From the NCBI GenBank assembly GCA_902594865.1, contig CACJNV010000001.1:1-64000 (forward strand): a stretch of 64,000 nucleotides of DNA, written 5' to 3'. This document shows positions 56,503 through 62,741 of this stretch, in pieces; position 1 is the first letter of the stretch, and each line of letters begins with the position of its first letter. The notes beneath the pieces were generated by a model. The model worked only from the letters and a program-made list of their open reading frames with translations, did no database searches and was not told the origin of the DNA. Both the position numbers and the translations under genes were made by a program. This stretch comes from an uncultured Pelagibacteraceae bacterium (GTDB lineage Bacteria > Pseudomonadota > Alphaproteobacteria > Pelagibacterales > Pelagibacteraceae).

Positions 56503-57825
56503 CTATCTTGAACCTACACAGACACTATCAAGACACATATAGTCTTTCAATTGATCAAGTTTTTCTCTTTCAACAAAACCTTCCCAAACTGGTCTTGATT
56601 TTAAATGATAAGATAAGTTTCCAGCATTCCACTCGTCACCTAAAACTACATTAATTGCTGAATTAAATTGTTGATCCCATGCATATTGAGTTTTCACTGC
56701 AATTTCTTTACCCATATAATCAGTTCTTTTATCGTCATTTGAGATTGAAACATAAGCGTAAAGCACTGGTGATAAAAAGAAAAAAAAAATAAATCCAATC
56801 ACAAATGCTTGTAGTTTTTTTAAGTTAATTTGTGCTTGGAATAAATAAACAAATAGCGAACCAAAAAATAGATAAAAGGGTGTCATCCACATGGTTCTAA
56901 TTTTTGAACCAGTAATTAACGATGTTAAAAGCATTAAAATAATTGGCAAAATATTAATGGCTATTAAAAAAAGTAAATTTTTATCTTTAAAGTTAATTTT
57001 AAAGCTAATTTTTTTTACTAATAACCAAATTAAAATAAAAAATGGAATTAATGTTCCTAGTTGTTTTAGCAAAAAGATTAATGGATATTTAATGTGATCT
57101 AATAAAATAGATTGTTCTAAGCCAGTTCTGGCTAATCCATATGTAATAGTAATAAAATCATTATTATATAGCCATATAAAATGTGGAACTAGAACTACCA
57201 AGAAAACTTCGATAGTGATGAGATATTTAAAATCAAACTTTCTCTTCTTTTTGAAAAAAATTAAATAAATAAATAAAAAATCGATGGATGCCAACAAATA
57301 AATAAATAAATATTTTGACAAGAATCCGAAAGCAGCAAACAAACCTACTAAAAAACAATCTAAAAACTTTATTTCTTTACCGTTATAAATTTTCCATGAA
57401 TAATAAACTGTCAAAGACCAGAAAGGTAATTGACACACATTTACATTAAATTCTGGTGTAGTGAAATTGTAAAAATAAATTGCCTCGATTAATAATACAG
57501 AAATCAAACCTAATAATTTATTGTTAAATATTTCATTTGAAAATTTAAAAACATAATAAAAAGATATAATTACGAAAATTTGACTTAATAAATAATAAAC
57601 CCAATCCTGAGGTCCAAAAATTTGATATAAAACTTCAGGAACAAAAGCACTCATCGGTGGATGTTTATTAAATCCCCAATCTAGATTACTTCCCCAAGCT
57701 AAAGCTTCGATTGTATCCAGTGGTAAATTGTGATTTGTAATTGATGGAATCAGAGTCCAAAAAATTAGATGAGCTGTAACAAAAATATAAAAAACATTAT
57801 TGATATTTTTGTTATTAATGGTCAT
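56503..57825 (-). CDS. Polytopic GT39/ArnT-like glycosyltransferase (lipid-linked sugar donor)
   Basis: The 440-residue membrane protein has about eleven hydrophobic helices. The first loop carries the ArnT/PMT-like acidic motif NHNLPLDTIEALAWGSNLDWGFNKHPP, where an Asp after helix 1 is catalytic in this class. The KHPPMSAFVPEVLYQIFG segment is typical. It would transfer a sugar from a polyprenyl-phosphate donor to an acceptor on the periplasmic side. It is one base from the GT2 gene, which could make the donor. The acceptor (lipid A, protein or glycan) is unknown. Confidence 0.83.
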   Translation of the reverse strand: MTINNKNINNVFYIFVTAHLIFWTLIPSITNHNLPLDTIEALAWGSNLDWGFNKHPPMSAFVPEVLYQIFGPQDWVYYLLSQIFVIISFYYVFKFSNEIFNNKLLGLISVLLIEAIYFYNFTTPEFNVNVCQLPFWSLTVYYSWKIYNGKEIKFLDCFLVGLFAAFGFLSKYLFIYLLASIDFLFIYLIFFKKKRKFDFKYLITIEVFLVVLVPHFIWLYNNDFITITYGLARTGLEQSILLDHIKYPLIFLLKQLGTLIPFFILIWLLVKKISFKINFKDKNLLFLIAINILPIILMLLTSLITGSKIRTMWMTPFYLFFGSLFVYLFQAQINLKKLQAFVIGFIFFFFLSPVLYAYVSISNDDKRTDYMGKEIAVKTQYAWDQQFNSAINVVLGDEWNAGNLSYHLKSRPVWEGFVEREKLDQLKDYMCLDSVCVGSR

Positions 57826-57903
57826 TTATAAATATTTATATCAATTAAGCTTGCTTGACACCCCTAATTTGCTGAATATACTGCGAGCGATTAAAATTAC
57901 GCT

Positions 57904-58419
57904 ATGCCAAAGACAGCTAAAGCAAAGAAAAAAGTATCAAAACCAAAAACTAAAGTTGTAAGTAAAGCAAAACCAACTACAGCTAAAGTTGCAACCAAGG
58001 GTCCTGTAAAAATTTCAAAAACTTATGTTCCAAAAGATACTGAAAAATATATGTGTGAAAAACATAAAGTTTATTTTAGAATTAGACTGACTGAATGGAA
58101 AAAAGAATTAATTAAAGCGAATAACGAGGCACTTTATAATGGTGGTATGGATGACAATAATATTTCTGCAGATATAGTTGATCAAGCAAACTCATATATT
58201 GATAGCAATGTAGAGATGAAAGCAATTAATAGACAAATTAAATTAATATCAGAAATTGACAAAGCGTTGAGAAGAATTAGAGAAGATACTTATGGTTATT
58301 GTTTGGATACAGCAGAGCCAATTGGATTAAAAAGATTAATGGCAAGACCTGTCGCTAAATATACTATTGCTGCACAAGAAAAGCATGAAAAAGAAGAAAA
58401 AGTTCATGCAGATGACTAA
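57904..58419 (+). CDS. dksA: DksA-type transcription factor lacking the zinc-finger cysteines
   Basis: The 171-residue protein has a Lys/Ala-rich basic head (about 1-45), then the DksA globular and coiled-coil domains. The coil-tip acidic motif DxxDxA is kept as D90-IV-D93-Q-A95, followed by the coil ALRRIREDTYGYC. In the usual C4 zinc finger only Cys133 remains: the second Cys of YCxxC is Asp/Thr, and the downstream CIDCK pair is TIAAQ. So it should act on RNA polymerase without zinc, as the one- and zero-Cys DksA variants of other proteobacteria do. It is divergent from the GT39-type gene and is followed by two tiny membrane ORFs. Confidence 0.88.
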   Translation: MPKTAKAKKKVSKPKTKVVSKAKPTTAKVATKGPVKISKTYVPKDTEKYMCEKHKVYFRIRLTEWKKELIKANNEALYNGGMDDNNISADIVDQANSYIDSNVEMKAINRQIKLISEIDKALRRIREDTYGYCLDTAEPIGLKRLMARPVAKYTIAAQEKHEKEEKVHADD

Positions 58420-58421
58420 AA

Positions 58422-58538
58422 ATGAAAAAGAAATCATCTAAGCAAAATTCAATCTCGTTCCTATTTGCTAAGAAATATATTTATTTTTACTATCCTTTTT
58501 TCTGGATTGTCTTGTTGATATATTTATTTTTGAAATGA
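58422..58538 (+). CDS. Tiny membrane protein (38 residues)
   Basis: The ORF starts ATG two bases after the dksA stop and encodes MKKKSSKQNSISFLFAKK followed by a hydrophobic stretch (YIYFYYPFFWIVLLIYLFLK), then TGA. It reads as a basic head plus one membrane helix. Its stop overlaps the next tiny ORF (ATGA at 58535-58538), which argues for a real coupled pair. No family is recognised. Confidence 0.5.
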   Translation: MKKKSSKQNSISFLFAKKYIYFYYPFFWIVLLIYLFLK

Positions 58539-58630
58539 ATAAAAAGTTAATTTTAATAATTATTGTTATTGTAGCTATTGAATTTTCAGGTTATGGGATT
58601 CTTAGCACTCTTTATAGGTTATTTGGATAA
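58535..58630 (+). CDS. Tiny membrane protein (31 residues)
   Basis: This 31-codon ORF begins with ATG overlapping the previous stop (ATGA) and encodes MNKKLILIIIVIVAIEFSGYG, then ILSTLYRLFG and TAA. It is one membrane helix with a short basic start. It ends 5 bases before the stop of the convergent GST gene. A role as a small membrane subunit or regulator is possible; none is known. Confidence 0.48.
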   Translation: MNKKLILIIIVIVAIEFSGYGILSTLYRLFG

Positions 58631-58634
58631 ATCT

Positions 58635-59261
58635 TTAAGGTTTAGGAATTTTGGCTTCCTTATCCATAAATGCATAACCTTTAATAACAGCTTCTCTGTC
58701 AGCTATTTCTAGATACCATCTAGATAAATTTTTATAATTTTTCAAACCAATATCATGCCATTCATGTCTTGCCATCCATGGCCACGTTGCAATATCAGCG
58801 ATTGTGTAATCAGGTCCTGCAAGAAATTTTGACACCTTTAATCTTGCGTCTAATTCTCCATAAATTCTTTTAGTAATTTTAAAATATCTTTCCTCACCAA
58901 ACTCACTTTTACCTGGATTGTAGTGATGGAACTGATGATGTTGACCAATCATAGGTCCTACTGTTCCCATTTGAGCCATCAACCATTGATTAATAACCAG
59001 TCTATCTTTTTCATTATAAAGTTTTCCACTTTTTTCACCTAAATATATTAAGATTGCACCAGACTCGAAGAGGCTTTTATTGTTTTCATGATCAATGATG
59101 ACAGGAATTTTTCCAAAAGGACTTAGCTTTATGAATTCTGGTTTGAATTGTTCATCTTTACCAAGATCAACTTTGGTTACTTTATAGTTATAACCAATTT
59201 CTTCAAGCATGATGCTTATTTTCCATCCATTAGGAGTATTAGCAGAAAAAAGTTCTATCAT
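58635..59261 (-). CDS. Glutathione S-transferase family protein (Nu-class/YfcG-like)
   Basis: The 208-residue protein has the thioredoxin-fold N-terminus MIELFSANTPNGWKISIMLEEIGYNY with the Thr/Asn-containing active-site region of YfcG/YghU-like enzymes, LSPFGKIPVIID and SLFESGAILIYLGE, and the C-terminal helical domain ending YTIADIATWPWMARHEWHDIG. Such enzymes act as disulfide reductases or glutathione peroxidases more than as classical transferases. It overlaps the ferredoxin reductase gene by 4 bases. Confidence 0.88.
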   Translation of the reverse strand: MIELFSANTPNGWKISIMLEEIGYNYKVTKVDLGKDEQFKPEFIKLSPFGKIPVIIDHENNKSLFESGAILIYLGEKSGKLYNEKDRLVINQWLMAQMGTVGPMIGQHHQFHHYNPGKSEFGEERYFKITKRIYGELDARLKVSKFLAGPDYTIADIATWPWMARHEWHDIGLKNYKNLSRWYLEIADREAVIKGYAFMDKEAKIPKP

Positions 59262-60274
59262 TTTTTAATTCCAAGTCTTTCTTGTGCAGCCTTGGATGTT
59301 GTTGTGAATTCAAATCTTAATTTCTCATCTGGTTTTGCATATTTAAAACAACCTCTTGCAGCAAGTGCGCCTTCATGAAACCCAGAAAGAATTAATTTTA
59401 ATTTTCCTGGATAAGAACAAATATCTCCGATTGCAAATATTCCATTTACATTGGTTTCGAAATTTTCTGTATTTACCTGAACAGTTTTTTTATCAATATT
59501 TAAACCCCAATCTAAAATAGGACCAAGTTGCATGATTAAACCAAAGAAACCTAATACATAATCAGATTTAATTTCTTTAATTTCACCTTCATCATGTTTA
59601 ATTTTTACTGACTCAATGTTTTTATCTCCTAAGACTGAATCCAATTGAAATTTTGTGTATAAATTTAATTTCCCTTGATCATTAAGTTCTTTTACTTTTT
59701 GAACACTCGCTTCTACTCCGCTAAAACCATCTCTTCTATGAATTAAATTTACTTTAGAAGTATTGGATAGCTCAATAGCCCAATCTAATGCAGAGTCTCC
59801 TCCACCAAAAATTGAAATAGTTTTGTCTTTAAATATTGATTTATCTTTAATTGAATAAAATAAAGAATTACCCTCAAATTTTTCACACTCCTTAACTGGA
59901 AACTTTCTGGGTTCAAAAGAGCCAACACCACCAGCTATTACAATTGCTGCAACATCAAACTCTACTCCACCTGAAGTTTTAACATGCCATCGACTTTCAT
60001 TTTTTTTTAATTCTTCTACTCTTTCATTTAAATGAAATTTGATATTGAAAGGTTTAATTTGTTGTAAAAGATTATTAGTTAATTCCTCCCCAGTACACTC
60101 TGGTACTGCTGGGATATCATAAATTGGTTTATCAGGATAAAGTTCGATACATTGGCCTCCTACTTTATCCAAATTATCAACTATCTCACAACTCAATCCT
60201 ATAATTCCAAGTTGATGAGCGCAAAATAATCCTGTTGGCCCCGCTCCAATAATTAATACATCTGTTTTATTCAT
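59258..60274 (-). CDS. Ferredoxin--NADP reductase (thioredoxin-reductase-like type)
   Basis: The 338-residue flavoenzyme starts DVLIIGAGPTGLFCAHQLGIIGLSCEIVDNLDKVGGQC, with no CxxC redox pair of true thioredoxin reductase, a GGGDSALDWA NAD(P)-binding block, HRRDGFSGVE and the C-terminal FAIGDICSYPGKLKLILSGFHEGALAA. This is the TrxR-like FNR of alphaproteobacteria and Gram-positives. It moves electrons between NADPH and the ferredoxin encoded immediately upstream (no bases between). It may also feed the nearby desaturase. Confidence 0.9.
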   Translation of the reverse strand: MNKTDVLIIGAGPTGLFCAHQLGIIGLSCEIVDNLDKVGGQCIELYPDKPIYDIPAVPECTGEELTNNLLQQIKPFNIKFHLNERVEELKKNESRWHVKTSGGVEFDVAAIVIAGGVGSFEPRKFPVKECEKFEGNSLFYSIKDKSIFKDKTISIFGGGDSALDWAIELSNTSKVNLIHRRDGFSGVEASVQKVKELNDQGKLNLYTKFQLDSVLGDKNIESVKIKHDEGEIKEIKSDYVLGFFGLIMQLGPILDWGLNIDKKTVQVNTENFETNVNGIFAIGDICSYPGKLKLILSGFHEGALAARGCFKYAKPDEKLRFEFTTTSKAAQERLGIKK

Positions 60275-60595
60275 TTAACCTTGCTTTGACGGAATGTTTA
60301 CTTCTAATCCATCTAACTCGTCTGAGACAATTAACTGACAACTCAACCTGCTATTATTTTTCGGTTCAAACGCCATATCAAGCATATCTTCTTCACCATC
60401 CTCTTTTGCTGGAAGCTTATCTAACCATTCCTCTTTGACATAAACATGGCAGGTAGCACAAGCCATTCCACCTCCACAATCTGCATCAATTCCTGGAATA
60501 TCATTCTGCACAGCGCCTTCCATTACAGTTAAACCCTTTTGAACATCAACCGTATGAGTTTTGTTATCGTGTGTGTGGTAAGTTATTTTTGCCAT
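60275..60595 (-). CDS. [2Fe-2S] ferredoxin, adrenodoxin-like
   Basis: The 106-residue ferredoxin has the cluster ligands Cys40, Cys46, Cys49 ([17 protein letters not shown]) and Cys86 (RLSCQLIV), the spacing of adrenodoxin/ISC-type ferredoxins. It begins [28 protein letters not shown]. Such proteins deliver electrons to P450s, desaturases or FeS assembly. It lies directly upstream of its probable reductase and 62 bases downstream of the desaturase stop, so it could supply that enzyme. Confidence 0.92.
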   Translation of the reverse strand: MAKITYHTHDNKTHTVDVQKGLTVMEGAVQNDIPGIDADCGGGMACATCHVYVKEEWLDKLPAKEDGEEDMLDMAFEPKNNSRLSCQLIVSDELDGLEVNIPSKQG

Positions 60596-60657
60596 GCGCT
60601 ATATATAGTTTCTTATCTAAATAGGACAAGTATGTAAAATCATACTTATTATATTTT

Positions 60658-61659
60658 TTAAATATTTTGAGGTTCAGGTAGCTCTTTTTTTATAAAATAG
60701 CTTTTATCTTCTTTTTGCTTCATTAAAGCTGGAATAATTTCTTTATAAGCGTCTATTAATCCATCATTTGGCTTTGGTAATTGGTCTTTTATATGATCAT
60801 GTAGCTTATCAAGATTATATGACGGAACTGTTGGAAACATATGATGACTTAAATGATATTCCATTTTCCAATATAAAAAACTCAGTATTGGATTTAAATA
60901 CATTTCACGCGATGTAACTCTATGATCTTTTATATTTCTAGCTAAGCCCGCATGCTGAGTAAATGCAACAAGTTTATGTAAAGATTTTCCATAAAATTGT
61001 GGTAACACAAAAAATAGTAGAGGCATCCAAGAAGAAACTAATATAGACCACAAAATAATTAAAAGCCAAATAGCAACATAAACTCTCGAAATAAAAACTG
61101 CTTTTGCTTGTGCATTTTCCGGAATACTGTCTTGCATTACTTTAGTTTTAATTCCTAAAGCATGTTGAATAATTTCAAATGAAATATGTTTTTTAAAAAA
61201 TATTAAATCTAAAAAAGGAATAATATTTATAATTAATCTTTTTGGTGTTTCTTTTAAATCATTTCCATATTCAATTTCATGATCGAATGGATTTTCGGTT
61301 GAATAAGTGTTTCCATGATGAACAAAGTGAGTGTATCTCCATCTTGTTGGCTCAAAATTAGCCATGTATGAAGAGATATAATAAAAAAGCTCGTTTAAAA
61401 ATTTTGATTGAAATGCAGTTTTGTGACCAGTCTCGTGCCATAATGGATTAGAGAAAGAATAAATATTTCCATAAACTAAAAACCAAAATACTGACCACCA
61501 TGTGCCCCAAGTTTGATAAGCTAAAATTCCAGTTACCAACAATAGTCCAAAAAAAACTGAAACATGCTGAAGTCCTTTTATATCTGATTTCTTAGAAAGC
61601 TCTTTAAGGACTTCTTTATCAATTTGGCATTTGTGCCATTTATCTAATTTAACATCCAT
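60658..61659 (-). CDS. Membrane fatty acid desaturase
   Basis: The product is about 333 residues with several membrane helices and the three histidine boxes of membrane desaturases: HETGHKTAFQ, HFVHHGNTYSTENPFDHE and EYHLSHHMFPTVPSY. It uses a di-iron centre, oxygen and ferredoxin electrons to insert double bonds in acyl chains. I start at ATG 61659 (MDVKLDKWHK). The longer frame from 61725 would run through the proteorhodopsin terminator stem. It sits between proteorhodopsin and the ferredoxin/reductase pair. Confidence 0.86.
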   Translation of the reverse strand: MDVKLDKWHKCQIDKEVLKELSKKSDIKGLQHVSVFFGLLLVTGILAYQTWGTWWSVFWFLVYGNIYSFSNPLWHETGHKTAFQSKFLNELFYYISSYMANFEPTRWRYTHFVHHGNTYSTENPFDHEIEYGNDLKETPKRLIINIIPFLDLIFFKKHISFEIIQHALGIKTKVMQDSIPENAQAKAVFISRVYVAIWLLIILWSILVSSWMPLLFFVLPQFYGKSLHKLVAFTQHAGLARNIKDHRVTSREMYLNPILSFLYWKMEYHLSHHMFPTVPSYNLDKLHDHIKDQLPKPNDGLIDAYKEIIPALMKQKEDKSYFIKKELPEPQNI

Positions 61660-61704
61660 GAACAAAAAATTATGTATAGTTATTATACATAATTTTATTA
61701 AAGG

Positions 61705-61740
61705 TAAAAAAAAGGGCAAGTACATAATTGTACCTGCCCT
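61705..61740 (-). terminator. Rho-independent terminator after the proteorhodopsin gene
   Basis: On the minus strand an 11-bp stem (AGGGCAGGTAC with GTACTTGCCCT, one G-U pair; 61713-61740) closes a 6-base loop. A run of T (61705-61712) follows it. It lies 19 bases after the proteorhodopsin stop and separates that transcript from the desaturase gene. Confidence 0.92.
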
Positions 61741-61758
61741 AATTTAAATTTTAGCTAA

Positions 61759-62532
61759 TTACTTAGCTCTTCTTCCCGCAGAACTAGTTGCAGCAGCCCA
61801 AATTACTAGACCGAATGCAATTTTGTTAATGAAGTCAGCTAAGTTATAAACGACGTTAAGTGAGTTAGCGTCTACTCCACCAGTTAAGTAACCAAATACA
61901 TAACCTAATGGGTAAATTGCCCAACCTACTGTAACGATCATTCTCATTGCTCCGAATGCAGTTACAAGAGCCTTGTTACCACTTTTCGCTGCAGCTTTAC
62001 CAGCTTCACCTGAGAATACTTCATAAAGAATGTATACCCAACCTGCCATTCCGATAATGAAACCTAGTGTAGCATTGATGTATCCTGCTTCACCCAAGTA
62101 ACCACCGATAAGCATCACTAATGAACCAATTAACAATCTCCAGAACATTCCAGAATTTGCTTTATTGATAGCTGCTAGAATTAAATAGAATTCTACCATT
62201 TGTAGTGGCACAGTGATTAACCAGTCAATGTATCTGTAAACAGTTGGTGAGTCTCCAGTAGCAACCCATACTTCTCTCATGTACATGTAGTGTATGAATG
62301 CAATACCAGTTACTAGACCAGCAACAATAACTGATGTTCTCCAGCCTGATGCGACATTGCCTGCTTCCATGAAAAAGAAAGCAGTAGCTGCTAACATTCC
62401 CATAGAGATAACCCAGAATGAAATTCCTACGAAGTCATCTTGCATCAACATCGTTGCGTCTGCTGCAATAGCTATACCTGAAAATCCAATCAGAGCCATA
62501 GCTGCTAAAGCAAACAGTTTAAGTTTTTTCAT
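61759..62532 (-). CDS. Proteorhodopsin (light-driven proton pump, predicted blue-absorbing)
   Basis: The 257-residue retinal protein has a cleavable signal (to about Ala24) and seven helices. The proton acceptor Asp103 and donor Glu114 (RYIDWLITVPLQMVEF) and His81 correspond to D97, E108 and H75 of green proteorhodopsin. The retinal lysine is Lys237 in LADFINKIAFG. The tuning residue (position 105 there) is Gln111 here, which in proteorhodopsins gives blue absorption. A strong GAGGGAG ribosome-binding site lies 6 bases before the ATG, and a strong terminator follows. It pumps protons out of the cell in light. No retinal-synthesis genes are in the window. Confidence 0.97.
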   Translation of the reverse strand: MKKLKLFALAAMALIGFSGIAIAADATMLMQDDFVGISFWVISMGMLAATAFFFMEAGNVASGWRTSVIVAGLVTGIAFIHYMYMREVWVATGDSPTVYRYIDWLITVPLQMVEFYLILAAINKANSGMFWRLLIGSLVMLIGGYLGEAGYINATLGFIIGMAGWVYILYEVFSGEAGKAAAKSGNKALVTAFGAMRMIVTVGWAIYPLGYVFGYLTGGVDANSLNVVYNLADFINKIAFGLVIWAAATSSAGRRAK

Positions 62533-62538
62533 AAAAAA

Positions 62539-62596
62539 CTCCCTCTTCGTTAGTTTTTATTTTAGTTTATATAAACTAGACTTAAGTTACCTTAAG
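62539..62596 (-). promoter_or_regulatory. Proteorhodopsin promoter/leader with palindromes and strong RBS
   Basis: A GAGGGAG ribosome-binding site lies at 62539-62545. Upstream is a perfect 16-bp palindrome TAGTTTATATAAACTA (62563-62578), and then two copies of CTTAAG spaced exactly 10 bases (62581-62586 and 62591-62596). TATA within the palindrome could serve as the -10 region. The remainder of the 209-base gap to prpE shows no other clear signal. Confidence 0.5.
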
Positions 62597-62741
62597 CCAA
62601 TTTGGTGGTTAGATAGCAAATTAAATTAGATAAATGAAGACTTAATTGCGACTAATTCTCATTGATTTTACTTAATTTTTAAAATTAAATACAATTTACA
62701 AGTTAAAAATCAAAAAAAACAAGGAAATCGAATCAAATTTT

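Noticed and set aside
59148-59378. Plus-strand ORF opposite the GST and ferredoxin reductase genes
   Set aside because: It is a shadow of two well-supported minus-strand genes.
61660-61725. N-terminal extension of the desaturase
   Set aside because: It passes through the proteorhodopsin terminator hairpin and adds only a random hydrophobic stretch.
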